Part shown: piece by piece, positions 1-7,710 of the stretch
Layout of the letters: every line of letters starts with the position of its first letter
Numbering within the stretch: position 1 is the stretch's first letter
From: Larix sibirica
Taxonomy: Eukaryota > Streptophyta > Pinopsida > Pinales > Pinaceae
Length of the DNA: 13,580 bases
Assembly (NCBI GenBank): GCA_004151065.3
Contig: NWUY0300102760.1
Location: forward strand, 9,220 to 22,799
Direction of reading: 5' to 3'
Program-made: the position numbers and the translations under genes
Notes under the pieces: generated by a model
What the model saw: the letters and a program-made list of their open reading frames with translations, nothing else
Told to the model about the DNA's origin: nothing
Databases searched by the model: none

Positions 1-660
1 CACTTTATAAAGTGACACTTAATAATTATTTCCTAACGTGACTTTATAAAAGTCATTTAAGTTAAAAGTGGAGTAAAAGGGTAAAAGTGTGCCAAAAGGG
101 TCAACATGAGAATAAAAGCCACTTTCTAGCTAAAAGGTCAATTTTAATTTATAAAGTGATAAATTAGGAGAAAGGGAAGTTGAAGAGTCACACTATGAAA
201 TGAGATTTATAAAAAGTGAGAGAGCCCACTCTCTCATTCATTCTTGTCATTTGCATTTTTGAAATTTGAGAGCTCTTGAGCTTTAGATTCTCTTGGATGA
301 AACCCTAGGAGGAGGAGAATTGTTTCGGTGGTGAGACAAACCCAACCTAGCTATTGGAAGGAGAAATCACTCGAATTTCTCATTGTTCTTCATTGTCGTG
401 GAAATATTTGCTTCTTCATTCCAGATATGAAAGAGTATTCAGTTGCAAGGTTTCTAGTGAATATAGAGAGGGTGTATATGTTGTTTGAAGTTTCCTACTA
501 TTAGAAGGCGATGCACCTACATATTTATTGTCACCATTGGGAAGGGAGCATCACAAGGGAGAGGTACCAATCCCAAATATCACATTCATTTGAGTTAGTA
601 AGAGAGGGCACGCTACTATGTGATTGTCAACTCATGGAGGTAAAAAGAGTGGCTATTTGA
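1..660 (+). mobile_element. Possible LTR / 5' leader fragment of a retroelement
   Basis: No reading frame is visible. The first 200 bases are rich in variants of ACTTTATAAAGTGAC, including a perfect 14-base palindrome at 1-14 and a near-palindrome around 40-56. A clear TATA box at 208-214 is followed by a C/T-rich stretch (229-245), and then by GC-richer sequence containing runs such as CCTAGGAGGAGGAG. This order (AT-rich U3-like part, TATA box, pyrimidine-rich leader) is what plant LTRs look like, and it reminds me of Ty3/gypsy LTRs of conifers. No LTR end, primer-binding site or second copy is visible in the window, so both edges are guesses. It could equally be a decayed promoter region of something else. 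Confidence 0.3.
208..214 (+). promoter_or_regulatory. TATA box candidate in LTR-like region
   Basis: TATAAAA sits in an otherwise mixed context. A perfect 8-base inverted repeat (TGAGAGAG at 217-224, CTCTCTCA at 229-236, loop CCCA) follows, placing a hairpin at about the expected transcription start some 25-30 bases downstream. This fits an LTR U3/R border, but no transcript evidence is available. Confidence 0.35.
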
Positions 661-1379
661 TGTATAATACTGTGTAGAAGGATGCTTCCCCTCAATTGTG
701 CACAACCACAATCTCGACATATTGTTACAATGAATTTGCAATCCAAGCTGTGGTCATTCCATGGAGTTGTTACTGGGTACAGTCTCAAGAAAATGTGGGA
801 ATCACCTTCGCATTCTGCTGGTTAGAATATCATTTATTTTTGGTATTGAGAACTCCTTCTCCACTATTGGGCATGATCACTAAGTGTTGGAGCTGATTTT
901 GGAAGTTGTTCTTCTCTCATGAAAGGTCAAGCAAAAATGGGTTTCCATATTTCAACAAACTGCCATCTACAAAAGTGCCCCAATCAAGATATTTCTCATC
1001 TCTAACAGTCCACAACAAAGGCCATTAATCCAGTAAACAATGTTAGGTTTGAGGCCTTGTATAAGTCAGAATTCATACTTATCTATTTTTGATGCAAACT
1101 GATTGAAAAATTCATTGTTTGTTGAGAATATTTAAAGACATTAATGCAATAGATCCCTTTTGTGATATAAATGTTGTTGATCTCATTTATGGGGATATAT
1201 TGGTTAGTATGCTTGATCTCTTATGTCCCACATTTTACCAAATGAATATGTAGTCACAAAATTAGCAAGTTCAAGGATAATCAACCAAGTGTTTATTAAA
1301 ATTTCAAGTCCAAAATCCCACATTCAACACTCTCTAAATTAGATTTGATCAATAGTGATCTTCAACAACCTTCTTGTCA
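661..1379. other. No gene seen; degenerate retroelement-like sequence
   Basis: All frames are broken by frequent stops. The longest open stretch (696-896, plus) is Cys/Trp/Phe-rich with no recognisable motif and is most likely chance. The right end (about 1260-1379) may be the 3' flank of the RNase H remnant that lies to its right on the minus strand. Confidence 0.5.
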
Positions 1380-1757
1380 GTACTCTCTAAATCAAATTTG
1401 GTCCCAGTAAGCTATATTATTAGCAATTGTGAAGTGTTTGTTGGCAGTTCACCACCTAAATCCATCACCAAATAATACAAGGGGTTAGTTGGTCTAGATC
1501 TAGAATATACAATAGTATTGACAGTACTCTCAAGTGCTTGGAAAATAACCATAATCAAATCATAGGCAGTTGAAAAATTTAAGTTCAGTTTGGATAGGGA
1601 TTTTACAGAGATGGTTTAGTTTGAGCAAATGAGCTTGAAGGCCTTGATAAAGAGTTGAAACTTTATCTTAGTTATTAGTGGTATTTTCCAGTCCCCATTC
1701 ATAATATAGTTCTTCATGTCTGTCAAGATCGAGGATGATCCCCCACGTGCCTGCCAC
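1380..1757 (-). pseudogene. RNase H domain remnant of a LINE-type retroelement (copy 1)
   Basis: Read on the minus strand from 1757, the translation starts AGTWGIILDLD, then EWGLENTTNN, a stop, and STLYQGLQAHL. This matches the plant retroelement RNase H pattern GGAGGIIxD...WGLGxxTNNxAExxALxxGL. The Glu of the usual NNxAE motif is replaced because the codon after TTNN is TAA. The C-terminal half is hard to follow; around 1400-1440 a frame reads ANNIAYW, weakly like the normal ANxxADxLA. The first catalytic Asp block is absent, because the block starts exactly at the glycine-rich GG..G segment. RNase H degrades the RNA strand of RNA:DNA hybrids during retrotransposition; this copy cannot be active. 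It is much more decayed than the block at 7309-7710. An RNase H-like domain of another plant retroelement class is possible. Confidence 0.6.
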
Positions 1758-2559
1758 CCCTGATATAATTTATAATGTTATGATCACATATAAAATAAAT
1801 AAGAATGGAAATATACTCATGCTCAAAACACATAAATTTATTGGAAAAACAATCACTTACAATATCATATTTCAGTTTGAAATGATCATGACTATACATG
1901 TTAAAATCAACTAATAGAAAATGAAAATGATCATTATTATATAAGTTAGAATCAACAAATAGAAAATTATTTGATAGAAATACACAATATAGCTTGACAT
2001 GGGCTACTTATATACACAAATACTTTGGTGTTCCTCATCTTAGATTACAATATATATAAAAACCTAAGACACTTAGGTCATATTCATTGTTACATTATGT
2101 GGTCGTATTAATACATTAAAATATTAATATTGGAGGAAGAAGAAAACATAATACCAAAGACAAAGAGGTAAAAAGAAGCAACTAGGAAGACATAAATGAA
2201 CTATCTAACAATATGGCAAGGTCGAGTTTATCCAAGGACTAGGCTTTAACCTAGGATTCACATCCTATATGCAAAATATTTGCACCATCCTTAGTTGTCG
2301 TGAGCTTAGAATGTTGATTTAGCCATGAATAGACTCTATTGATGATTGATAACCTCTCAAGAATAACTAAAAATCCATCAATCCACAAGTTTTATGGTGG
2401 GAACCTCATTCACCTAAATGGATTTGAAGGAGGCATTTTTTGTTGAGATTGAAGCATTCAAACTCTTGGTTAGAATGTTGAACCCAATGAAATGATCTTG
2501 ATATCCACAACATGGATTCATCAAATGGTTGGGTTTTATCCCCCAATTAGAACTCTAGT
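1758..2559. other. AT-rich stretch without a recognisable gene
   Basis: The left part (1758-2150) is very AT-rich and, on the minus strand, lies directly upstream of the RNase H remnant, possibly as an old intron. The right part (2400-2559) is less AT-rich and may contain the decayed N-terminal part of the LINE ORF1 pseudogene that follows on the plus strand. I could not follow a frame convincingly there. Confidence 0.45.
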
Positions 2560-3610
2560 CCCCAAACCCAAGGAAAAAACACACTCATTCTATTAGAGCA
2601 AACTTTGATTGTAAATTTTATAGAGCTTTGCCCAACCCAAGGACTATAGAGGTGTGGACAACAAAGCATTGGTTTCCCAAGATAAAAGGTGAAGTAACTC
2701 TGTTTGCATGTGACCAAGAGTATTTTGCACTCTTATACCAAAATAGAGAGGATCGAAATCTTTTTTTTACTCAGGTCCTTACTTCATGGGATCTCAAGGA
2801 ATGTTCTTAGCTCACTAGTCCCTTCACTTCAATTCTAAAAAGAGGATCACAATAGTGTTGTATAGTTAAGGTTTCCCCACTTCCTATTAATATTTTGGGA
2901 TGGAATCATCTTCAAAGCTATTAGGGACAAATGGGGTTCATACAATAATTGAATTGAACCAAAAGGAAATATGTATTCTTGTGTCAGAACATGTGTGGAA
3001 GTGTTTTGGAGAAGGGTCTTCTAGAGACATTGCAAATAAATATGGACGGTTGGAGCCATTAGTGAGAATGAGACTATGAGCAAGTTTTTTTCAAATATAA
3101 CTCTTGGCATTGTGCATTGTGCTAAAAGTCACCTAAAAACTATAGAGAATCAAATTATTACTAAGTAGGATACAAATCCTTCCAGTGGAATGGAGCAGAG
3201 GCCATTTAGGCCAATGAATAATAGACACAAAATAGTCAAATGTGTCATGGGAGTAAGATAATCAAGAAGGTTCATCCAAAGTGAACATCAATAAGTTTAA
3301 GTACCTTGAAAACATAGAATATATGGTAAAGGAAAGAGAGGATGTGTAAAAGTAGCCAATACAAGATCTCAAGGATAAAATTGAACTTGCTAGCATGACT
3401 CAAGAAGATCAAGAGGCCGTTCCAAAAGAAGTAGAATCACTACAATTCCCACAAGTGGGTGAAGACAAGAGAAAGAATCCAAATATTGAGGCGATTTTAG
3501 AAAGTGAGAAAGGACCTCGAGCACATTTAAAAATTCTCTATCAAACAACAAAGACTCTCAAATTGGTAAATTCCCCCTTCCTCTTTACATCTCTTATATC
3601 AATGCATTAA
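2560..3610 (+). pseudogene. LINE ORF1-like (DUF4283 plus zinc-knuckle) pseudogene
   Basis: A gag-like RNA-binding protein of a plant non-LTR retrotransposon is recognisable in fragments across at least four frame changes. From 2560 the first frame includes PNPRTIEVWTTKHWFPKIKG and YFALLYQNREDRNLFF. A second frame (from about 2771) gives SGPYFMGSQGMFLAH. A third (from 2842) gives LRFPHFLLIFWDGIIFKAI and MYSCVRTCVEV. A fourth (from about 3006) gives LEKGLLETLQINMDGWSH, DYEQVFFKY and a spoiled zinc knuckle (CALC, a stop, KSPKN). This is the usual order of the DUF4283 family: W...FP...G, a ...EDR... core, a GP.F...G.FL strand, a R.P..PL.FW...IFKAIG block, then DYE..PFKC..C...GH..K.CP. A charged tail continues to 3610. 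Upstream of 2560 the N-terminus is unclear. No EN-RT follows, so the element is truncated. Confidence 0.75.
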
Positions 3611-3986
3611 GATAGAAGAATCATCATATCTTGCCACCTCTCACAAGAGGGATAAAAACCAATCAAGAATGTTGAGAGATAGAAGTAGATCTTAACAAAG
3701 AATGAGGTACTTAGAGTTTGATTGCTACCTATTATCCAGACTTTCTAATGTAACTGCTTTTGCTATATAAATGCAATGTTTTACCAAGTATGTTTGTTTC
3801 TATTTCAATTTGTGCATAAATATGCTTGCTAGGTCAATAACAACAAAAAATGGATAGTTGAGAATAATAATTTCTTGAAGCTAAACTTTTTATTATTATA
3901 CAAGGTTGTGGCCAATCCTTAAAATTTTGTATTGCACTATTGTTCAATTTGACTGCAACACTATCTAATTCAAATGTATCTTCCAC

Positions 3987-3987
<1 letters not shown>
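3611..3987. other. No gene seen; possible 3' flank of the ORF1 relic
   Basis: Stops occur in all frames and base composition becomes AT-rich. Nothing resembling the endonuclease or reverse transcriptase expected after a LINE ORF1 is visible. Confidence 0.5.

Positions 3988-4025
<38 letters not shown>
3988..4025. repeat. (ATA)n microsatellite, about 12.7 units
   Basis: An uninterrupted trinucleotide ATA/TAA repeat of 38 bases, flanked by non-repetitive sequence. Being perfect, it is probably length-polymorphic. Confidence 0.97.
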
Positions 4026-4059
4026 CGTGTTTGTACTTTGCTTCTCTAATGACCCATTT

Positions 4060-4450
4060 CAAACGTGAACTCCAATAAACACTCTTAAATGGTTGATCAC
4101 CTTGAAAATGAAAATATGGGCCTTTTAACAATATAACCAACATTAACAAATATGGGTTTTAATGGATCGCCCCTAATCAAATATGGAACTCCAACAAACA
4201 AAGGTTTTGCATATTACTCCTATTGAAATGTGGGTTTTAATGGATGACCGCTAACCATGCAAATTTTCTTTAGCCAAATATGTAACTCTAACAAACATGG
4301 GTTTTATGATTAACACCTACCCATGTAGTTTACTCCTAATGAAATATGGAACTCCAACAAACATGGGTATTACAACTAACTCCTACCCAAATGCAAGTCT
4401 TAGCAGGCGATCCTTAACCATGCAGATTTTTCACAACTCAATATGCAATT
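4060..4450 (+). repeat. Imperfect, irregularly spaced repeat array
   Basis: The motif AACTCCAACAAACATGGG and close variants recur at about 4068, 4187, 4284 and 4350, usually preceded by AAATATGG and followed by GTTTTA or GTATTA. Related pieces (TAATGGAT, TAACCATGCA) are interspersed. Spacings of about 119, 97 and 66 bases rule out a simple satellite; it reads as an old tandem array broken by indels. No coding potential was seen. Confidence 0.7.
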
Positions 4451-4493
4451 TGAAATAGATATCGAAACTAGTTGATCAAATAAAGAGAAGCAT

Positions 4494-4562
4494 TATAATG
4501 TTGAGATTGTCACTCTCAACACTAGAAATATAATGTTGAGGTCACCACTCTCAATACCAAAA
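4494..4562 (+). repeat. Two 35-base direct repeats with nested inverted arms
   Basis: TATAATGTTGAG starts at 4494 and again at 4529. The first unit contains GTTGAGA...TCTCAAC, a 7-base inverted repeat able to form a small hairpin; the second unit keeps a weaker version. Confidence 0.7.
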
Positions 4563-5160
4563 TATCTTATCTTCTGACCATATTTTCAAGGATTTTCAAA
4601 ATATTCACATGCACCAAAATAATTTGCATTCTCAAATTATTAAATCATGGAATGTCTACCATTTATTACAATCAAAGACACCACTACAGAAAAAATAGGC
4701 TTTTGTGGATATTTTTGCAAAAGCACTTCTCCATGTTTTTTTAGTGGAGGTTTCTAACCAAGGTGGGTGAGCAAATGTTTTTGCAGAGCTTTTTTAATCA
4801 ACAATCTTAAAAATACTTGGGGGCACTAATATGATATAATAGCTTAGTGAAGACTATTTTGATGTAATGATCATCAAGCATGCATTTTTTCAAAAAAATG
4901 CACCCATTTCAATAAATAAATGTTAATTTTGGGAAACAAATTATATAAATTATGTTCAGAATAAAAAACATTTTAATAACGATTATGTGAAAATAAAGTA
5001 ATTGTATAATTTATATTTAATAAAAAACTTCATAATATATATATATATATAAAACGTTGAAAAAGATATCAATAGAACAATACTAATTCCAAAATAAGGT
5101 TTCAGAGGTCTTTGAGCATTATTTAGCTCTATTACAATCTCTCATAAAACTATAAGCCTT
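4563..5160. other. AT-rich stretch without a gene
   Basis: No frame longer than chance is visible. It contains the (AT)n run and homopolymer A/T tracts, and runs up to the left border of the 1.07-kb duplication. Confidence 0.5.
5035..5051. repeat. (AT)n dinucleotide run
   Basis: About eight perfect AT units inside a wider AT-rich tract. Confidence 0.9.
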
Positions 5161-5225
5161 AAACATAAAACATCTTCTCCTAAATAGCTATCAATTTTGA
5201 CATACCGCCCTAATAATAGTTTTTT

Positions 5226-6137
5226 TTAAAATTTCATATGACCATTGTCCATGATTTGGATATCTTGGTTGTTCTTGGCATCTTCCTTGTGCAGCTCACG
5301 ATCTTCTTTAGTGTTCTCCTCACTATCCATGACCTGAATTTCTTGACTTTCCTCTGTGTTCTACTCATGCAGCTCGTGTCTATCCTTTATGCTTTCCTCA
5401 TTGCTTGAAATGATGGCAGGGTTAGGGGGTTGGAAAACATATTCCTCCTCTCCTTCTTTACTTCCTATTTGGTCCAAGACTCGAGACTTCTTTGCCACCA
5501 ATAGGGATTTGTGTTGATCCAATATATTCATCATGGTGTCAACCTGACCTCCATATACCCAAATGTTCCCTTTAGCATCGTCTAGTCGGTGCTCAATGCA
5601 TGAATTATGAAATTTAATCTGATGAAAAACATCTAAAACCCCTTAAAGTTGTGACTTCTTCCATCTTAAATTGCTATGGATATCGTTTATGTATGCATGA
5701 ACATCCCTTATGCCCCCAAAGAGCTATTGAAACTTGGATTCCCAATCTACCTCGGGCTTCATCCTGCTTACCAATCCAACAAAACCCAATTTCGTTAATT
5801 TGTCCCAAACCTTCCAACGTAGGGAGATAGAGATCTCTGTGTTGCCAGAAATGAATCGCATCATCTGTCCATCCTCTTCACATTCTTCAACATACACATC
5901 AAAGTGCCACTCCCCCGGGGCGTAGGGGATGGCATTTTCTTCCTCCAGAACCACAACCACCGTTCCAAATTCACAATGCAAACCATAATTCCCTCGTGTA
6001 TTGCAACTAATAATCCCACCTTCAATATGACTAAAGGAGGAGGATGGAATATAAGTCCTTGGCTGCATACGAAGCTTTATGTCCAAACATCTAGGTTGTT
6101 CCTCCACGCATGAATCCATGTGCTTCATAATGGCCAT
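5226..6137 (-). pseudogene. Unrecognised ~300-codon ORF with in-frame stops (copy A)
   Basis: From ATG at 6137 one frame runs 303 codons to TAA at 5226-5228. It is broken by TAG at codon 138 (5724-5726), TAA at codon 165 (5643-5645) and TAG at codon 259 (5361-5363). No frameshift is needed. The first 137 codons form an open segment with a Gly/Cys-containing core (GGIISCNTRGNYGLHCEFG), an acidic ECEEDG, and a basic/hydrophobic segment to DWESKFQ. The middle (about 150-225) is helix-like, with DTMMNILDQHKSLLVAKKS. The C-terminus (about 250-303) is acidic and holds two 26-codon repeats sharing ELH.E, QDIQ/QEIQ and MD. I do not recognise a family and see no signal peptide or membrane segment. It was probably an accessory ORF of a retroelement, since it lies downstream of an RNase H block on the same strand; this is inference. 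Confidence 0.65.
5244..5399 (-). repeat. 78-base internal repeat pair in copy A ORF
   Basis: Two 78-base units (5244-5321 and 5322-5399) encode the acidic 26-residue repeats at the C-terminus of the ORF. The same pair is present at homologous places in copy B, so this small duplication predates the 1.07-kb duplication. Confidence 0.75.
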
Positions 6138-6281
6138 ACGTCGGGGGGGTGGGGGGTGTAATGGTGGTTGGACATGCCTATGATTGATAGACTAGTATTA
6201 AATCTGATCTCACCCATGTTTGCAATATATTTATATAGAAAACATATTCTCCTAAAATACCATAAATTTTGACATATTGTC

Positions 6282-7208
6282 CTAATAATAGTTTGCAAAA
6301 AACTTCATATCACCATTGTCCATGACCTCAATATCTTGGTTGTCCTCAGCATCTTCCACGTGCAACTCACAATCTTCTTTAGTGTTTTTCTCATTGTCCA
6401 TGACTTGAATTTCTCAACTGTCCTCTGCATTCTCCTCATGCAGCTCATCACTATCCTCTGTGCTTTCATCAATGCTTGAAATAATGACAGGGTCAAGGGG
6501 TTGATGAACATAGTCCTCCTCTACTTCTTTACTTCCTATTTGGTCCAATAATTGAGACTGCTTGGCTACCAACATAGATTTGTGTTGATCTAGTGCATTC
6601 ATCATGGTGTCAACATGACCACCATGTACTCGAATTTTCCCTTCATCATTGTCCAAGTGGTGCTCAATGCATTAATTGTGAACTTTAATCTGACAAACAA
6701 CATATAAAACCCCTTCAATTTGCGACTTCATCCATCTTAAATTGTTTTGGATATTTTTTATGTACGCATGAAAATCCCTTATGCACCCAAAGAGTTACTA
6801 CAACCTAGATTCCCAATCTACCTCCAGCTTCATCTTGCTTACCAAGCCAAGAAAACCCAATTTAGTTATTGTGCCCCAAACCCCCCAACACAGGAAGAGA
6901 GAGACCTTTGTGCTGCCAAAAATGAATCCCATCGTCTATCCATCCTCTTCACATTCCGCAACATACACATCAGAGTGCCACTCCCCCAAGGCGTAGGGGA
7001 TGGTGTTTTCTTCCTTCGGAACCACAATCATCAATCCAAATTCACAATGCAAACCATAATTCCCTTGTGTGTTGCAACTAATAATCCCACCTTCAATACA
7101 ACTAAAGGAGGATAATGGCGTATAAGTCCTTGGCTTCCTACGAAGCTTCATGTCCAAAATTTTAGGTTGTTCCTCCATGCATGAATCCATGTGCTTCATA
7201 ATGGTCAT
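6282..7208 (-). pseudogene. Unrecognised ~300-codon ORF with in-frame stops (copy B)
   Basis: Homologue of the ORF in copy A. From ATG at 7208 the frame runs 308 codons to TAG at 6282-6284, with internal stops at codons 91 (TAG, 6936-6938), 137 and 138 (TAG TAA, 6795-6800), 179 (TAA, 6672-6674) and 265 (TGA, 6414-6416). Only the stop at codon 138 is shared with copy A. The first 90 codons keep the same pattern (MKHMDSCMEEQP, GGIISCNTQGNYGLHCEFG, ECEEDG). The C-terminal acidic 26-codon repeats are at 6315-6470. The reading ends a few codons beyond copy A because A's terminal TAA is not kept. An RNase H block lies about 100 bases upstream on the same strand. Function unknown; the copy cannot make a full-length protein. 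Confidence 0.65.
6315..6470 (-). repeat. 78-base internal repeat pair in copy B ORF
   Basis: Units start at 6315 and 6393, each beginning ATTGTCCATGAC on the plus strand, 78 bases apart, which keeps the reading frame. They encode acidic segments (ELHVEDAEDNQDIEVMDN and its partner). Confidence 0.8.
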
Positions 7209-7308
7209 ACGCCTGATGGGGGGTGTAATGGTGGTTGGACATGCCTATGATTGATAGACTAGTGTTAAATGTGATCTCAACCATGTTTAGTTGCAATATA
7301 ATTGACTC

Positions 7309-7710
7309 TTAGGGGAGACAACAAGTTGTAAGTTGGTCCCCATTTTTAACCAAACTTCCTTTTTTCAATCTACCAGCTTTCTTTGCAAGAACATCCGTAG
7401 TATTATTGTTTTCTCGCCTGGCATGTATCAACTAGGCATTAAGGATTTGTTGTAGAATCCCGTTGATCCGTCGTTGGAGTCGTCTTGCAATTCCATATGC
7501 TAATTCCAATATTTTCCTTGATTGAGTTATGGTTAGAAGAGATTCTCCAATGGTCATGACAAATTGAATTCCAATATCAACGACATTTTCTATTCCTAGA
7601 CAAAGGGCATGGTGCTCTGCCTGATTATTGGTAGCTTCCCCAAGTCCCCACTCAAAAGTTAATACAGTATTTCCTCCAAAATCCAGGAGGATCCCCCCGC
7701 ACCTGCCTCC
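7309..7710 (-). pseudogene. RNase H domain of a LINE-type retroelement (copy 2)
   Basis: One minus-strand frame of 133 codons ends in TAA at 7309-7311 and is interrupted only by TAG at codon 93 (7432-7434). It begins GGRCGGILLDFGGNTVL, then FEWGLGEATNNQAEHHAL, and after the stop LIHARRENNNTTDVLAKKA. These are the classic RNase HI landmarks of plant retroelements. Of the catalytic acids, Glu is present at codon 32 (NNQAE) and the C-terminal Asp at codon 106 (TTDVLA). The usual GDS Asp has become Glu (GES, codon 56). The first Asp with its GNPG motif would lie upstream and is absent: the block starts sharply at the GG..GG segment, as copy 1 does. RNase H cuts RNA in RNA:DNA hybrids; this copy is almost surely inactive. 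It sits about 100 bases upstream of the duplicated ORF, on the same strand. Confidence 0.85.

Larger units (their letters stand above)
5161..6231 (-). repeat. Tandem duplication, copy A (about 1.07 kb)
   Basis: The sequence repeats in direct orientation at 6232-7303 with an offset of 1071 bases. Matching landmarks include CCTAATAATAGTTT (near 5209 and 6281), the two ATG codons at 6137 and 7208 (minus), and the right flank GGTTGGACATGCCTATGATT. The copies abut with no spacer: copy A ends near GTTTGCAATAT and copy B follows at once. The exact borders are uncertain by about 15 bases. Confidence 0.93.
6232..7303 (-). repeat. Tandem duplication, copy B (about 1.07 kb)
   Basis: Second unit of the direct duplication. 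Over the 912-base ORF region the offset stays at 1071 at every landmark I checked, so there is no net indel. A 4-base length difference is seen just upstream of the ATG, in a G-rich run. In a 120-base sample aligned by eye (5881-6000 against 6952-7071) I counted about 15 mismatches, nearly all transitions. Confidence 0.93.

Noticed and set aside
696-896. 66-codon plus-strand open stretch in the left region
   Set aside because: No motif, odd Cys/Trp-rich composition, and no related frame on either side; length is within chance.
1329-1400. Direct repeat ACTCTCTAAAT..ATTTG at 1329 and 1382
   Set aside because: Only about 19 bases with mismatches, 53 apart; too short to call a repeat family or target-site copy.
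5734-6113. Plus-strand open stretches opposite ORF copy A
   Set aside because: They are the complement of the minus-strand ORF, contain no motif, and the minus frame is the one conserved end to end between the copies.
6305-6511. Basic 68-codon minus-strand frame with repeats (KSWTM, RSWTM)
   Set aside because: It is an alternate frame of the 78-base coding repeat; the repeat makes any frame look patterned.
6747-7115. 122-codon plus-strand frame opposite ORF copy B
   Set aside because: It is longer than its minus-strand counterparts here only because of local stops; the homologous plus frame in copy A is not open over the same span, whereas the minus frame is colinear.
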